From Colwellia sp. MB02u-6 (lineage in GTDB: Bacteria > Pseudomonadota > Gammaproteobacteria > Enterobacterales > Alteromonadaceae): a DNA stretch of 64,000 nt. The notes beneath the pieces were generated by a model. It had not been told where the DNA came from and did not search any database. It saw only the letters and a list, made by a program, of their open reading frames with translations. Shown here piece by piece: positions 17,823 to 28,611 of the stretch; the stretch's first letter is position 1, and each line of letters starts with the position of its first letter. Made by a program: the position numbers and the translations under genes. Location of the stretch: assembly GCF_014077095.1 (NCBI RefSeq), contig NZ_JACGVG010000035.1, positions 248,001 to 312,000 of the forward strand, given 5' to 3'.

Positions 17823-17849
17823 ATACCAATTCATTAAGGTATTTGGTAT
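17823..17849. repeat. copy of an ATACCA-type dispersed intergenic repeat
   Basis: ATACCAATTCATTAA at 17823-17837 is followed by TTGGTAT at 17843-17849, giving a 7-base inverted repeat ATACCAA/TTGGTAT. A 15 of 16 match to the left half, ATACCAGTTTCATTAA, occurs at 56056-56071. I know similar strings as frequent intergenic elements in Alteromonadales; that link is from memory. Confidence 0.4.
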
Positions 17850-17878
17850 ATCATCATTTTTTACGGGTAAGATTCATT

Positions 17879-18970
17879 ATGTCAGGTAATACTTTTGGTA
17901 AGTTATTTACAGTTACTTCATTTGGTGAAAGCCACGGGTTAGGCTTAGGGGCCATTATTGATGGCTGCCCTCCAGGCTTAGAACTTAGCGAAGCTGATTT
18001 ACAGCATGATCTTGATCGACGCCGGCCGGGTACATCGCGTTTTACCACCGCGCGTCGAGAAGCCGACGAAGTCAAAATAATGTCAGGTGTTTTTGAAGGT
18101 AAAACTACGGGCACACCTATTGGTTTATTAATTGAGAATACCGACCAACGTTCGCAAGATTACGGTGATATTGCCAAGACATTTCGTCCTGGACATGCGG
18201 ATTATACTTACTGGCAAAAGTATGGCATTCGTGATTACCGCGGTGGCGGTCGCTCTTCGGCGCGTGAAACTGCGATGCGTGTGGCAGCGGGTGCAGTAGC
18301 AAAAAAATATTTAAAACAGAAATTTGGTATGACTATTCAAGCTTGTGTCACCCAGATTGGTGACGTATGTGCCGAAAATATTGATTGGAATATTGTTGAA
18401 GAAAATCCGTTTTTCTTCCCAGATGCGAATAAACTTGAACAACTAGATGAATTATTACGTGGTATTATGCGTAAAAAAGACTCTATCGGCGCTAAATTGA
18501 TGGTAGTAGCGAATAATGTGCCCGTGGGTTTAGGTGAACCTATTTTTGATCGTTTAGATGCGGATATTGCCCATGCCCTAATGGGCATTAATGCCGTGAA
18601 AGCAGTAGAAGTGGGCGACGGCTTTGCTGTTGTTAATCAAAAAGGCTCTGAGCACAGAGACGAGTTAACCCCTGAAGGTTTTGCGTCAAATCATGCTGGT
18701 GGTGTTTTAGGTGGTATAGCCTCAGGCCAACCTATTGTTGCGTCGATTGCATTAAAGCCAACCTCTAGTATCGGTGTGAGTGGCAAAACAGTTGATCTTA
18801 CCGGTAAGTCTGCTGACATTGTGACCAAAGGCCGTCATGATCCTTGTGTAGGCATTCGCGCAGTACCGATTGCTGAAGCTATGTTAGCTTTGACCTTGAT
18901 GGATCATTATTTGAGACATCGTGCACAAAATATGGATGTGCTTTGTCAAACGCCAGATATTGAACGTTAA
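17879..18970 (+). CDS. aroC: chorismate synthase AroC
   Basis: Converts 5-enolpyruvylshikimate-3-phosphate to chorismate with reduced FMN, the last common step of aromatic biosynthesis. The 363-aa length matches E. coli (361). Signatures are [20 protein letters not shown] near the N-terminus, [21 protein letters not shown] in the middle and [17 protein letters not shown] near the C-terminus. The start ATG 17879 follows GGGTAAG and gives the usual [10 protein letters not shown] opening. It lies 96 bases after prmB, separated by an ATACCA-type repeat that may carry its own signals. Confidence 0.96.
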   Translation: MSGNTFGKLFTVTSFGESHGLGLGAIIDGCPPGLELSEADLQHDLDRRRPGTSRFTTARREADEVKIMSGVFEGKTTGTPIGLLIENTDQRSQDYGDIAKTFRPGHADYTYWQKYGIRDYRGGGRSSARETAMRVAAGAVAKKYLKQKFGMTIQACVTQIGDVCAENIDWNIVEENPFFFPDANKLEQLDELLRGIMRKKDSIGAKLMVVANNVPVGLGEPIFDRLDADIAHALMGINAVKAVEVGDGFAVVNQKGSEHRDELTPEGFASNHAGGVLGGIASGQPIVASIALKPTSSIGVSGKTVDLTGKSADIVTKGRHDPCVGIRAVPIAEAMLALTLMDHYLRHRAQNMDVLCQTPDIER

Positions 18971-19009
18971 GTTTGTGGGTAAATCCCCAAGTGATGGTAG
19001 CCTAACCTA

Positions 19010-20179
19010 ATGGCTTCAAAACAATTCATGCGTTTATCGACAAATTATTTTTGGTATTTTGGTCTCTTAGGTTTAATCGTACCTTTTTTAGCGGTATTCC
19101 TCGATGCTAGAGGTTTTACTTCGCTAGAAATTGGTGAGATATTAGCGGTGATCACCGCAACAAAAATAGTAGCGCCGTCATTATGGGCGCAGCTCGCTGA
19201 CAAGTCAGGTCAACAACTAAGAATAGTGAAAGTAGGTGCACTACTGTCGTTGTTTTGTTTTAGTTTGATTATTTGGACATTCAGTTACTGGCCATTAATG
19301 TTTAGTTTGGCCATGTTTAGCCTCTTTATTACCTCAATATTACCGCAAATTGAAGTGATGACCCTGAACTCTATTCGTAAAAGTGCGAAAATATATGCCC
19401 GTATTCGTTTATGGGGCAGTATCGGTTTTGTCATTGTTGCTATGCTCAGTGGTGAACTTATTGAGCGTTATTCTGCTGAAGCCTTTAGTTATATTGGTAT
19501 TGTTATATTAGCAGGGCTTTTTATATCGACACTGCTCAATAAGCAACCTCGAATAGCCAAAAAAATCTTTGTTGATAATGCCTCTATTAAAGCCAAAGTG
19601 TTCAATCGTAACTTTTTGTTATTCTTTTTTGCGGGCTTAATGTTGCAAATGAGCTTTGGGCCTTATTATGTTTTTTTTGCTTTATACCTTAAAAATTTAG
19701 CTTACTCAGGCTTTTTAATTGGTATTTTTATCGCTATTGGTGTGGTTGCTGAAATTGGGGTTTTTGTTTTTGCCGCTATTTTCTTTAAGAGTTTCTCGCT
19801 AAAAACTTTAATTAGCATGAGCATATTATTGACGGCATTTCGCTGGTTCATTGTGGGACATTTTGCAAATAGCGATATGGCATTGGCATTTTCCCAACTG
19901 ATCCACGCGCTAAGTTTTGGTTTATACCATAGTGCCAGCATTAGCTTTATTCAACAGCACTTTAATGCGAACCAACAAAGCCGAGGGCAGGCGATTTATA
20001 TTGGGGGTGTTTATGGTGTTGGAGGTGCGATTGGTGCTTATGTAGCTGGTCTATTATGGCAAGAGGGTATTGGTGCTATGATAACCTTTGATTTTGCGGC
20101 GATTACCGCCCTAATTGGCGGGATTTTAGCGCTATTTTTGCGTAATAAACCTATTAAGCGAAAAGTTAGCCTGCCTTAG
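19010..20179 (+). CDS. MFS transporter, MFS_1-like (HcaT/nucleoside symporter type)
   Basis: A 389-aa integral membrane protein with about 12 hydrophobic segments. The N-terminus (YFWYFGLLGLIVPFLAVFLDARGFTSLEIGEIL) and WAQLADKSGQ loop between helices 2 and 3 match the MFS_1-like group that includes E. coli HcaT and YcaD-type proteins. The substrate cannot be read from sequence. The start is uncertain: ATG 19010 has no clear ribosome binding site and ATG 19031 is an alternative. It lies 39 bases after aroC, so it may share its transcript, and a strong terminator follows. Confidence 0.85.
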   Translation: MASKQFMRLSTNYFWYFGLLGLIVPFLAVFLDARGFTSLEIGEILAVITATKIVAPSLWAQLADKSGQQLRIVKVGALLSLFCFSLIIWTFSYWPLMFSLAMFSLFITSILPQIEVMTLNSIRKSAKIYARIRLWGSIGFVIVAMLSGELIERYSAEAFSYIGIVILAGLFISTLLNKQPRIAKKIFVDNASIKAKVFNRNFLLFFFAGLMLQMSFGPYYVFFALYLKNLAYSGFLIGIFIAIGVVAEIGVFVFAAIFFKSFSLKTLISMSILLTAFRWFIVGHFANSDMALAFSQLIHALSFGLYHSASISFIQQHFNANQQSRGQAIYIGGVYGVGGAIGAYVAGLLWQEGIGAMITFDFAAITALIGGILALFLRNKPIKRKVSLP

Positions 20180-20237
20180 AGTGATCGATTATTTATTTCA
20201 ATGACTATAAGTTAACCGTGTTCACTTTACTCGTAAC

Positions 20238-20273
20238 AAAAAAGCTAGCCATTTTATTGGCTAGCTTTTTTTA
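20238..20273. terminator. bidirectional terminator between MFS gene and lipA
   Basis: AAAAAAGCTAGCC, loop ATTTTATT, GGCTAGCTTTTTTT: a 9-base perfect stem with an A-run before and T-run after, so it works for the convergent MFS gene and lipA. Confidence 0.88.
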
Positions 20274-20325
20274 TTTTGCCTAGTTAAGTTAATTAACTAG
20301 GCAGCATATACTTAGGTGGTAGGTA

Positions 20326-21294
20326 CTATTTTACTTCTTCACCAGCGGCTTGTTTATCAGCATGGTAGCTAGAACGTACGAGTGGACCACATGCTGCGTG
20401 ATCAAAGCCCATTTTATCTGCTTCACGTTTAAACATAGCAAAGTCATCTGGGTGAACGTAACGCTCGACCGGTAAATGATGTTTACTTGGTTGTAAGTAT
20501 TGACCAATAGTTAGCATGGTAACGCCATGAGCACGTAAATCCCGCATCACTTGAAGAATCTCTTCATTAGTTTCACCTAAGCCGACCATTAAACCAGATT
20601 TAGTCGGGACACTTGGGTTTGCCTCACCAAATTTTTTCAATAGATCTAATGACCATTGGTAGTTAGCGCCTGGGCGAGCTTTGGTATATAAACGCGGTGC
20701 GGTTTCTAGGTTGTGATTGAAGGTACCCGGTGGATGGGTATTTAAAATTTCTAAAGCACGATCCATGCGGCCACGAAAATCTGGGACTAAAATTTCTACT
20801 TTAGTATGTGGTGAATGCTCGGCAATTTCGGTAATACAATCAACAAATTGTTGTGCGCCGCCATCACGAAGGTCATCGCGGTCAACAGAAGTGATCACTA
20901 CGTATTTTAGCTTCATGTCTTTTAGCGTTAAGGCTAACTTGCGCGGCTCTTCTTTGTTTACCGCCATTGGGCGGCCATGGCCAACATCACAAAATGGACA
21001 ACGACGGGTACAAATATCACCCAAAATCATAAAGGTTGCTGTACCGTTATTAAAACATTCTGATAAATTTGGGCATGACGCTTCTTCACAAACAGAATGT
21101 AAATTATGTTTACGCAGTGCTGCTTTTATACCATCAATACGCTCTGAACTTTTTGGCAGTTTAATGCGTAACCAACTAGGTTTTCTTAGCATGGTTTCGC
21201 GCTCAGAAGTCATAACCTTAATAGGAATATGCGCCATTTTTTCGGCATCGCGTAGTTTAGTACCTGGAGTAATTTGTGATGATTTAGTGGTCAT
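20326..21294 (-). CDS. lipA: lipoyl synthase LipA
   Basis: Radical SAM enzyme that inserts two sulfurs into protein-bound octanoyl groups to make lipoate. The 322-aa length equals E. coli (321). The radical SAM cluster motif is CTRRCPFC, and the auxiliary cluster motif is [12 protein letters not shown] upstream; the C-terminal RSSY motif (VRSSYHAD) that ligands the auxiliary cluster is present. The start overlaps the end of lipB by 11 bases, so lipB-lipA form an operon. Its clusters depend on the Isc system encoded at 61-64 kb. Confidence 0.96.
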   Translation of the reverse strand: MTTKSSQITPGTKLRDAEKMAHIPIKVMTSERETMLRKPSWLRIKLPKSSERIDGIKAALRKHNLHSVCEEASCPNLSECFNNGTATFMILGDICTRRCPFCDVGHGRPMAVNKEEPRKLALTLKDMKLKYVVITSVDRDDLRDGGAQQFVDCITEIAEHSPHTKVEILVPDFRGRMDRALEILNTHPPGTFNHNLETAPRLYTKARPGANYQWSLDLLKKFGEANPSVPTKSGLMVGLGETNEEILQVMRDLRAHGVTMLTIGQYLQPSKHHLPVERYVHPDDFAMFKREADKMGFDHAACGPLVRSSYHADKQAAGEEVK

Positions 21295-21943
21295 GTATTG
21301 TTTCCAATCCCGTTTGATAAGATAAATGCTGGGTGTTTAATAACTCACTTAGGTGTTTAACCAATGAGTCACCCGCTTGATCTACTGTGGCAGGGCCTTG
21401 TAAATCGATTGTTTGTATCATTTCTAAGCCTTGGTAACCGCAGGGGTTAATGCGTAGAAATGGTGATAGGTCCATATTAACATTTAATGCCAAACCATGA
21501 AATGAGCAGCCTTTACGTACTCTAAGGCCTAAAGAGGCAATTTTTTTATCTTCAACATAAACACCTGGTGCGTCAGGCTTTGCTTTTGCCGTAATGCCAA
21601 AGTCTGCCATTGAGGCTACTATGCCATCTTCAATTAGCGTCACCAGTGTTCTTATACCCATTTTTCTTCGACGTAGATTGATCATAAAGTAGATCACTTG
21701 TTGGCCAGGGCCGTGATAGGTGACTTGCCCGCCACGATCAACTTTTACTACTGGAATATCTCCAGGCATAAGTAGGTGTTCATCTTTACCTGCTTGTCCT
21801 TGAGTAAATATTGGCGGATGCTCTGCCAGCCAAAGTTCATCAGCAGTATTTTCGTCTCGATTATCGGTGAAATTTTGCATGGCATGCCAAACATCGACAT
21901 AGTCGAGGTTATTCAGTTGCCGAATAATCAATGTGTTTTTCAA
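21284..21943 (-). CDS. lipB: octanoyl-ACP:protein octanoyltransferase LipB
   Basis: Transfers octanoate from acyl carrier protein to lipoyl domains, the substrate for LipA. The 219-aa protein has [18 protein letters not shown], the lysine-containing [20 protein letters not shown] and the catalytic cysteine in [12 protein letters not shown]. The start is TTG at 21943: the only nearby ATG is out of frame and the reading register matches the E. coli N-terminus. GAGATG lies just upstream. Rare TTG use may keep expression low. A -10 box lies about 30 bases before the start. Confidence 0.94.
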   Translation of the reverse strand: MKNTLIIRQLNNLDYVDVWHAMQNFTDNRDENTADELWLAEHPPIFTQGQAGKDEHLLMPGDIPVVKVDRGGQVTYHGPGQQVIYFMINLRRRKMGIRTLVTLIEDGIVASMADFGITAKAKPDAPGVYVEDKKIASLGLRVRKGCSFHGLALNVNMDLSPFLRINPCGYQGLEMIQTIDLQGPATVDQAGDSLVKHLSELLNTQHLSYQTGLETIHDH

Positions 21944-21972
21944 AATACATCTCTATAGGTTTTATTACGAGT

Positions 21973-21978
21973 ATTATA
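21973..21978 (-). promoter_or_regulatory. -10 box of the lipBA operon
   Basis: TATAAT on the minus strand, 30 bases upstream of the lipB TTG. The -35 region is weak (ATTCCC-like). Predicted start point near 21966. Confidence 0.4.
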
Positions 21979-22017
21979 GCTAAATAATAATGGGAATACA
22001 CCGGATAAGAAGTAGGG

Positions 22018-22281
22018 TCAAAGCACGTAACGTACTTGCTCAATGGCGTTCAAGGTTTTATATATTGTTTCAATATGTTCTTTACTGGTAACCGTAACAA
22101 CCACTGAAATTGAATGATAATTTCCTTTCGAGCTTAGTTTTACCTTTGGCGCATAATCACCAGGCGTGTGTTTTTGCAACTCACCAACAACTAGGTCTGG
22201 CAACTCGTCACACGCGATACCCATGACTTTAAAGTTTAGTACGGTGGGGAAATCTAATAATTCATCAAATTTAGTATTCAT
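22018..22281 (-). CDS. ybeD: YbeD/DUF493 family protein
   Basis: An 87-aa soluble protein with the DUF493 pattern: [16 protein letters not shown] at the start, [23 protein letters not shown] in the middle and EQVRYVL at the end. E. coli YbeD is 87 aa and also lies between dacA and lipB. The fold is a small ferredoxin-like alpha/beta domain similar to regulatory ACT-like domains; its role is not established. It sits 74 bases before lipB on the same strand, with the lipB promoter inside that gap. Confidence 0.92.
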   Translation of the reverse strand: MNTKFDELLDFPTVLNFKVMGIACDELPDLVVGELQKHTPGDYAPKVKLSSKGNYHSISVVVTVTSKEHIETIYKTLNAIEQVRYVL

Positions 22282-22601
22282 TTTTTTCTCTTAATCGGTA
22301 AAAAACCCATATGCTGTAGGTGGTTTAATCATGGCTAGCATATTCGAGTTAGTGGTAAATAAACCAATCCATGTGGTAATAATTTAAGCGGCTGAATGTG
22401 CCAATTGGCGATATTTTAACATTATTTGTTACGAATGTGACCAGTCGAGGCGAGTTATTGGATATAAATGAGGGGGAGATTAACTAATATCAATGTTTGC
22501 TGGTGGTTTTATTTTCTAATATCACTGAATTAAAACAGAAAACTTAGCCTAGGCTAAGTTTTCTGTGCAGTTTGGTATAACCAATAAAACAGTGATTAAA
22601 A
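22282..22601. other. ybeD-dacA intergenic region
   Basis: No coding potential seen. It holds the dacA terminator at 22536-22565 and must contain the ybeD promoter, which I could not place with confidence. Confidence 0.6.
22536..22565 (-). terminator. 30-base perfect palindrome, likely dacA terminator
   Basis: CAGAAAACTTAGCCT is followed directly by its exact complement AGGCTAAGTTTTCTG. As RNA it folds to an 11- to 13-base stem with a four-base CUAG loop, and TTTTAAT follows on the minus strand. It lies 36 bases after the dacA stop. Confidence 0.7.
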
Positions 22602-23789
22602 CTAGTTAATAAATTGCAGCTTTACATAGTCCATCAATTTATTAAACAGGCTACCTTCTTTAACTTCTTGTAGCGTTACTAATGGGTATTGGGCAATATC
22701 TTCACCGTCGAGTTGTAAAAACAATTTGCCTACTACTTCACCTTTTTGCAGTGGCGCTGTGAGTTGCTTGTCTAACTCAAAATTTGCTTGTAAGTTTTTA
22801 CGTTGACCACGAGGAATGGTAATTGGGGTATTAACCATAATACCTAAGTCAACTTCTTTGCGATCGCCCATCCAAACTCTATCACTAACAAACTTTTCAC
22901 CGGCTTTATAGGGTGTGTATGTTTCGTAAAAACGAAAACCATAGTTCAGTAGTTTTTTACTCTCTACTTTACGAGCGCGTTCGCTGTCTGCACCCATAAC
23001 GACACTTATTAAGCGCATATCGCCTTTAGTAGCGGATGTGACTAAACTATAACCTGCTTGTGAGGTATGGCCAGTTTTTAAACCATCAACATTCATACTT
23101 TTATCCCACAATAAACTATTGCGGTTATATTGTTTAATGTTGTTATAAGTAAAAGATTTTTGGCTATACAACTTGTACTCATCGGGTACATCGCGAATAA
23201 GGGCAATGGCCAGTGTTGCCATATCTCGCGCTGTGGTTTTGTGTTCTTTGCTGTCTAAGCCATGACTGTTTTCAAAAAAGCTGCTATACATGCCTAATTG
23301 TTCAGCGTGGGCATTCATTAATTGAGCAAATGCACCTTCACTACCGGCAATATGTTCAGCCATAGCCACACAGGCGTCATTTCCTGATGCCACGATAATA
23401 CCTTGGTTTAACAAGGCTACTGATACTTCTGTACCCACTTCAATAAACATTTTTGATGACTCAGGGAAGTTTTTTGCCCAAGCTTTTTCGCTAATTCTAA
23501 CGGAGTCATCATTGTTGATATTACCATTATCTAGCTCTTTACCTATGATGTAACTGGTCATCATTTTGGTCAAGCTTGCTGGAGCAAGTAAAATATCGGC
23601 ATTACTTTCTGCAATAACCTTACCTGTGGCATAATCTATTAAAATATGGCCTTTAGCATTTACTTCTGGAACGGGTGGGATAATGGTTTGTGCATGAGAA
23701 AGGGAGCAAACACTTAATAATACAGAGCCTAAAACAGTTAATAACTTTATTGGTTTTTTAGGTACTCGAGTAACTTTGATTTGGGGCAT
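22602..23789 (-). CDS. dacA: D-alanyl-D-alanine carboxypeptidase (PBP5/6 type)
   Basis: Penicillin-binding protein that trims the terminal D-Ala from peptidoglycan stem peptides. A signal peptide (about 1-34, ending SLSHAQ) is followed by the catalytic domain: SLTK with Ser72 and Lys75, SGN in IIVASGNDACVAM, and KTG in VDGLKTGHTSQAGYSL. A beta-rich domain and a C-terminal amphipathic helix (FNKLMDYVKLQF) that anchors it to the periplasmic side of the inner membrane complete the PBP5 layout. Length 395 aa is typical. It sits in the rod-shape cluster upstream of ybeD, as in E. coli. Confidence 0.95.
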   Translation of the reverse strand: MPQIKVTRVPKKPIKLLTVLGSVLLSVCSLSHAQTIIPPVPEVNAKGHILIDYATGKVIAESNADILLAPASLTKMMTSYIIGKELDNGNINNDDSVRISEKAWAKNFPESSKMFIEVGTEVSVALLNQGIIVASGNDACVAMAEHIAGSEGAFAQLMNAHAEQLGMYSSFFENSHGLDSKEHKTTARDMATLAIALIRDVPDEYKLYSQKSFTYNNIKQYNRNSLLWDKSMNVDGLKTGHTSQAGYSLVTSATKGDMRLISVVMGADSERARKVESKKLLNYGFRFYETYTPYKAGEKFVSDRVWMGDRKEVDLGIMVNTPITIPRGQRKNLQANFELDKQLTAPLQKGEVVGKLFLQLDGEDIAQYPLVTLQEVKEGSLFNKLMDYVKLQFIN

Positions 23790-23865
23790 AATTGTCCTAC
23801 AGCGCTATCATTTAATGGAAATTATAAAAATTTTATGCAGTATAACATTTTTCTTTTTTAATTCT

Positions 23866-23913
23866 AATCTGCAAAACTCATCAATTTTTTACCTTTGATG
23901 AGTTTTGCAGATT
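23866..23913. repeat. 19-base perfect stem-loop between rlpA and dacA
   Basis: Arm AATCTGCAAAACTCATCAA (23866-23884), a 10-base loop, then the exact complement at 23895-23913. No clear T-run follows on either strand, so it is not a standard terminator, although it would form a very stable RNA hairpin downstream of rlpA. Confidence 0.75.
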
Positions 23914-24025
23914 ATTTATACACGTTAAATCGCAGTAATACGACCTGTTCGTTAAACATCTTCGCTAAAAAATAAAGGCTAACGTCAAGGCTTAACATTT
24001 TACTCGTGATTAAAAGTTTTAAAAG

Positions 24026-24943
24026 TTACTGGCGAATAAAAGCTTTAGGGTAACCATCTGCTTTAATTGCTGATAATAATCTGGCTAATTCATCACTGCG
24101 CTCTATCGGACCTACAAGAACACGAAAAATTCCATTTATTTGTTCTAATAGGGTATTTATTTGATGTTGTTTAATTAATCCCTTGGCAAATTTGGTCGCT
24201 TGAGTATGACTTCTACTAGCAAATACCTGAATATATTGTGCTTTAGGTGTAACGTTTAATGGTGATGGTAACGCTGTTTTAAGCTCAATGTTTTTCGTTA
24301 CTATTGTTTTAGTTGCGACTAAAAGCGTTGTTTTTGGCAAAGGCGTGATTGTTGTTGCGCTATCTGTTGGGCGTTGATTGCTTGCCTGAAGTTGGGCTAA
24401 ACCATTAAGAGTAAAATCAGTGATTGCTGTAATAGTAACATTGGCAGTGCCTGTTTTTAACATATCGAGCTTATAGGCGGCACTGTATGACAAATCAATA
24501 ATACGGCTTTGATGAAAAGGACCTCGGTCATTAACTCGAACTATAACAGATAGCCCATTACTATTATTAACAACCCTTAAATAGCTAGGTAAAGGTAAGT
24601 TCTTATGAGCTGCACTCATGGCATACATATCGTAAATTTCGCCATTCGAGGTTAAGTGACCATGAAACTTTCGACCATACCAAGAGGCCGTTCCGGCTTG
24701 GCTAAAATTTTCTGCACTCTTTAATACTCGATAGTCTTTACCGCGTACATGATAATTTTTATTACCACCCAGGCTAAAGGCTTCAGCTCGCGGCGTAGCA
24801 TCATGAAGTTCGCTAGTGGTAGGTAAGCGGCTTGGTGTACTGTCATTTTTTTGTTGGTAGCGACCATAGTTAGTGCTACAAGCCGAGATAAGTATGATCA
24901 GTACACATAGGCATATATGGTGGTTGATGTTTAGTTTCGCCAT
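24026..24943 (-). CDS. rlpA: RlpA septal ring lytic transglycosylase, lipoprotein
   Basis: A 305-aa outer-membrane lipoprotein. The signal ends with lipobox LISAC (Cys22). The double-psi beta-barrel domain (about 80-170) has GTASWYGRKFHGHLTSNGE and the RVNDRGPFHQSRIIDLSYSAA signature with catalytic-type Asp. A C-terminal SPOR domain (about 225-305, QYIQVFASRS...VLVGPI) binds denuded septal glycan. RlpA cleaves naked glycan strands in Pseudomonas aeruginosa. It follows rodA in the E. coli order; the gap to dacA contains a strong hairpin. Confidence 0.94.
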   Translation of the reverse strand: MAKLNINHHICLCVLIILISACSTNYGRYQQKNDSTPSRLPTTSELHDATPRAEAFSLGGNKNYHVRGKDYRVLKSAENFSQAGTASWYGRKFHGHLTSNGEIYDMYAMSAAHKNLPLPSYLRVVNNSNGLSVIVRVNDRGPFHQSRIIDLSYSAAYKLDMLKTGTANVTITAITDFTLNGLAQLQASNQRPTDSATTITPLPKTTLLVATKTIVTKNIELKTALPSPLNVTPKAQYIQVFASRSHTQATKFAKGLIKQHQINTLLEQINGIFRVLVGPIERSDELARLLSAIKADGYPKAFIRQ

Positions 24944-25031
24944 AAATATCAGTAGACTCTATTATTATTTACATCAATTGTTTATTAAGTGATTTTTTTC
25001 ATGGGCTATTATTCATATGCCATTATTTTTG

Positions 25032-26147
25032 CTAGATGTTAAATTTTCTATGGGTGCTTATTGCCATAAGCATGCCAAATCCTGCCATTAATGTCACCAT
25101 TGATGTTCCACCGTAGCTAATTAATGGTAGGGGTACACCAACCACAGGCAATATACCAGAGACCATGCCGATATTAACAAAGATATAAACAAAAAATGTT
25201 AGTGTTAAGCTGCCAGCCAAAAGCTTAGTAAAGGCATGTTGGGCATTGACCGCAATCCATAAGCCGCGCATAACAATTGCCAGATATACTGTTAACAATA
25301 AGCCGACACCAATTAAGCCAAATTCTTCACTAAATACTGCAAAAATAAAGTCAGTATGGCGCTCAGGTAAAAACTCTAGTTGTGATTGAGTACCCTGTAA
25401 CCAGCCTTTACCGTTTATACCACCAGAGCCGATGGCAATTTTAGATTGAATAATATGATAGCCTGAGCCGAGTGGATCTTGTTCAGGATTTAAAAATGTT
25501 AGCACCCGTTGTTTTTGATAAGGCTTCATCAAAAACATCCACAAAATTGGTGCAAATGCAGACGCTAAACCAACACAGGCACCGATAAGTTTCCAACTGG
25601 CACCAGCAAGAAATATAACAAATATTCCTGAGCTTGCGATCAGTAAAGACGTGCCTAAATCAGGTTGTTTAGCAATGAGCAGCGTGGGTATTAAGACTAA
25701 AATAAAAGCAATGATTATTTTGGATATTTTGATCGGTAAATCGTATTGACTAACATACCAAGCGATCATAATAGGCATGATAAGCTTCATAATCTCAGAG
25801 GGTTGAAATTTAGTAAAACCCAGGTCCAACCAACGTTGAGCACCTTTGCCAGTATGACCGAATAGTAGCACGGCACTTAATAACATTAAGCCAATAATGA
25901 ATACAGGCACCGCCCATCTTCGATAAGACAAGGGTGGGATTTGCGCAACAATAAACATCACAAATAGTGCTAAGCCAACACGCTTTGCATGTCTTATTAG
26001 CACGGCAGATTCTTGCCCACCTGCGCTATAAACGACAAATAATCCCAGTGTTAGTAAGATTAAAATCCCGATTAATAATGGCAGGTCAATATGTAAACCC
26101 TGCCATAAAGTGCGCTGTTGGTGTTGATCATGTCCGGTATTACGCAC
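25032..26147 (-). CDS. rodA: rod shape-determining glycosyltransferase RodA (MrdB)
   Basis: SEDS-family peptidoglycan polymerase of the elongasome, 371 aa with about ten membrane helices. SEDS hallmarks are [40 protein letters not shown] and the C-terminal [20 protein letters not shown]. It works with PBP2, encoded directly upstream. The start is GTG 26147, which overlaps the mrdA stop by one base (TAGTG); the next in-frame Met would remove the first helix. Length matches E. coli RodA (370). Confidence 0.95.
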   Translation of the reverse strand: MRNTGHDQHQQRTLWQGLHIDLPLLIGILILLTLGLFVVYSAGGQESAVLIRHAKRVGLALFVMFIVAQIPPLSYRRWAVPVFIIGLMLLSAVLLFGHTGKGAQRWLDLGFTKFQPSEIMKLIMPIMIAWYVSQYDLPIKISKIIIAFILVLIPTLLIAKQPDLGTSLLIASSGIFVIFLAGASWKLIGACVGLASAFAPILWMFLMKPYQKQRVLTFLNPEQDPLGSGYHIIQSKIAIGSGGINGKGWLQGTQSQLEFLPERHTDFIFAVFSEEFGLIGVGLLLTVYLAIVMRGLWIAVNAQHAFTKLLAGSLTLTFFVYIFVNIGMVSGILPVVGVPLPLISYGGTSMVTLMAGFGMLMAISTHRKFNI

Positions 26148-28126
26148 TAGGGATTACCTGCTGTATTTTTTATTTTTTGATGAAAATCATTGCTATGATG
26201 TGGATGCTTGCGCGGGTCTTTACTGATGATTTCGCGATCACCAAAATACTGATCCATAATCTGGCGTGCAACCGGTCCGGCATTTGTACCACCACCACCT
26301 TCAGCAACATTCTCTATTGCAACCGCAATCACTATTTCAGGGTTTTCGTACGGGGCAAAGGCAATGAACATGGCATTGTCACGTTTACTTTCTTTAACTT
26401 GACTCGCATCGTATTCTTCACCTTGTTCGATGTTAGCGGTTTGTGCTGAACCCGTTTTACCTGCAGCGTCGTATTTACTGCCTTTAAATGCGGCATAGCC
26501 GGTCGCGCCAAATTTTTGCACGGTATTATGTAAACCGTCTAAAACCAGATCCCAACTGTGTTGGTCTTTTAATATGATAGGCTGTTTTTCATCAACAACA
26601 TATTCAGTGACAATGGTTTGCCCTGTGCTAAAATCTTTGTCGTTAACAAGCACTTCAGTAGTTGCTTTTAATAAGTGTGGTACCTTAATCTGACCCCTGT
26701 TGACTAGGATAGATAGGGCTTGTGACAATTGCAGTGGCGTGACTGACCAGTAACTTTGACCAATACCTACCGATAGGGTTTCACCTGTATACCAAGGTTT
26801 ATTATAACGGGCTCTTTTCCATTCGATACTGGGCATAATTGCACGACTTTCTTCGTGCAGGTCAATACCGGTATATTCACCGAAGCCGAATTTTCTCATC
26901 ATTTGACTAATACGGGTAATACCCAGTTTATAGGCCAAATCGTAGTAATAAACATTACAAGACTGCTCTAACGATTTAGTTAAATCGACCTTGCCATGGC
27001 CCCATTTTTTCCAGTCACGTCGCTTAGTTTCTATACCGGGGAGTTGATAAAATCCGGGATCATAAATTTCTGTTTCTTGAGTAATTACCCCGGCGTCTAA
27101 ACCCGTAATGGCTAATAATGGTTTAATCGTTGAAGCGGGTGGGTAACCTTGTAATGTTCTGTTAAGTAAGGGCTTGTTGCTCTGTGGAGCTAAAAGTTTT
27201 TTATATTTCTTGCTGCTAATGCCATGCACAAACAAGTTGCCATCAAAACTTGGATTTGAATACATAGCAAGCACGCCACCGTCTCTGGGGTCAATGGCGA
27301 CAATCGCACCACGTTTACCCAAAAGCGCCCGTTTTGCGATCATTTGTAGCTCAATGTCCAAGGTTAAGGTCAGGTCTTTACCGGGAATGGGTGGGGTAAA
27401 GTCTAACGTACGAATGATCCGACCTTGGTTGTTAATTTCTACTTCTTGGTGGCCAATAGTGCCGTGTAAAATATCTTGGTAATAGCGCTCTAATCCGCGT
27501 TTACCAATATTGCGCGTAGCGGCATAGTTTTCAGCTAAGCCTTGCTGTTCTAGCGCAAGTGAGTCTCTACCATTAATACGTGCGACATAGCCCAATGAGT
27601 GTGTGGTTAATTCAGCGAAAGGGTAATAGCGCTTTAGACGTGCATCAATAAAAAAACCAGAAAATTTATGCTGATTGACCGAAAATAAGGCAACCTGTTG
27701 CTCGCTTAATCGTGAATAAAGCTCTATCGGTTTAAAACGACGTTTGCTCTTCATTGCTTGAAGTAGTTTTTCTTGTTTTTCTTGGCTTATATCTAACAGT
27801 TGGCTAACTTCTGACAAGCGCTGTTTAATGTCATTTACTTGCTCGGGGATCACTTCTAAGCTGTAAACGGGGGTATTGTCAGCCAGTAACACACCGTTTC
27901 TATCATAGATTAAGCCTCGATTGGGCGCGACAGGTAACAGTTTAATACGATTAGAGTTTGAGCGTGTTTGGTATTTTTGATATGAGCTAACTTGAAGATT
28001 ATAAACATTACTAAATAACATTAATGAAAGTATGATGATACCCGCAAAGGTGATGAAGGTACGGCGTGCAAATAAATTGGCTTCAGCGCTATGATTTCTA
28101 ATAACAACACGTTTTTTGGCTGCCAT
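26147..28126 (-). CDS. mrdA: penicillin-binding protein 2 (MrdA), elongasome transpeptidase
   Basis: A 659-aa class B penicillin-binding protein that crosslinks lateral-wall peptidoglycan with RodA. One N-terminal membrane helix (about 25-46), then the dimerisation/pedestal domain beginning [26 protein letters not shown], then the transpeptidase: Ser332 in ASTIK, SCN in QSCNVYYYD, and KTG in [10 protein letters not shown]. Total length and motif positions match E. coli PBP2 (633 aa, Ser330), with a slightly longer C-terminus. It starts 3 bases after rlmH and overlaps rodA, so it is part of one long operon. Confidence 0.96.
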   Translation of the reverse strand: MAAKKRVVIRNHSAEANLFARRTFITFAGIIILSLMLFSNVYNLQVSSYQKYQTRSNSNRIKLLPVAPNRGLIYDRNGVLLADNTPVYSLEVIPEQVNDIKQRLSEVSQLLDISQEKQEKLLQAMKSKRRFKPIELYSRLSEQQVALFSVNQHKFSGFFIDARLKRYYPFAELTTHSLGYVARINGRDSLALEQQGLAENYAATRNIGKRGLERYYQDILHGTIGHQEVEINNQGRIIRTLDFTPPIPGKDLTLTLDIELQMIAKRALLGKRGAIVAIDPRDGGVLAMYSNPSFDGNLFVHGISSKKYKKLLAPQSNKPLLNRTLQGYPPASTIKPLLAITGLDAGVITQETEIYDPGFYQLPGIETKRRDWKKWGHGKVDLTKSLEQSCNVYYYDLAYKLGITRISQMMRKFGFGEYTGIDLHEESRAIMPSIEWKRARYNKPWYTGETLSVGIGQSYWSVTPLQLSQALSILVNRGQIKVPHLLKATTEVLVNDKDFSTGQTIVTEYVVDEKQPIILKDQHSWDLVLDGLHNTVQKFGATGYAAFKGSKYDAAGKTGSAQTANIEQGEEYDASQVKESKRDNAMFIAFAPYENPEIVIAVAIENVAEGGGGTNAGPVARQIMDQYFGDREIISKDPRKHPHHSNDFHQKIKNTAGNP

Positions 28127-28129
28127 TAT

Positions 28130-28600
28130 TTATTCTCTGTGATAAGGGTGATTATTATTGATTGACCAAGCACGATAGAGGCTTTCAGCCACAACAATTC
28201 GCACCATAGGGTGTGGTAAGGTCAGTGGTGACAATGACCACTTTTGCTCAGATGCCTGAATGCAAGCAGGTGCTAAGCCTTCTGGTCCACCAACTAAGAG
28301 CGCAACATCTCGGCTATCTATATGCCAACGTTCCAGTTGTTTGGCAAGATCAGGGGTGGTCCAAGGCTTGCCTTCTACTTCTAACGTAACAATGCGATTA
28401 CCTTTTGGAATAGCCGCTAACATTAGCTCACCTTCTTTTTCAAGAATGCGGGCAATGTCTGCATTTTTACCGCGTTTCCCTGGTGAAATCTCCACTAGAT
28501 GGAAACTCATATCACGAGGAAATCTACGGCAATATTCGCTAAACCCTTGGCTAACCCAAGCGGGCATTTTATTACCAACGGCATATAAGGTAATGCGCAT
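28130..28600 (-). CDS. rlmH: 23S rRNA pseudouridine1915 N3-methyltransferase RlmH
   Basis: SPOUT methyltransferase that methylates pseudouridine 1915 in helix 69 of 23S rRNA in assembled ribosomes. The 156-aa length equals E. coli (155). Motifs are the [11 protein letters not shown] knot and the C-terminal [24 protein letters not shown] with NNHPYHRE at the end, which carries the catalytic Tyr and His. It lies between rsfS and mrdA as in E. coli. Confidence 0.96.
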   Translation of the reverse strand: MRITLYAVGNKMPAWVSQGFSEYCRRFPRDMSFHLVEISPGKRGKNADIARILEKEGELMLAAIPKGNRIVTLEVEGKPWTTPDLAKQLERWHIDSRDVALLVGGPEGLAPACIQASEQKWSLSPLTLPHPMVRIVVAESLYRAWSINNNHPYHRE

Positions 28601-28611
28601 TGTTGTTTAGG

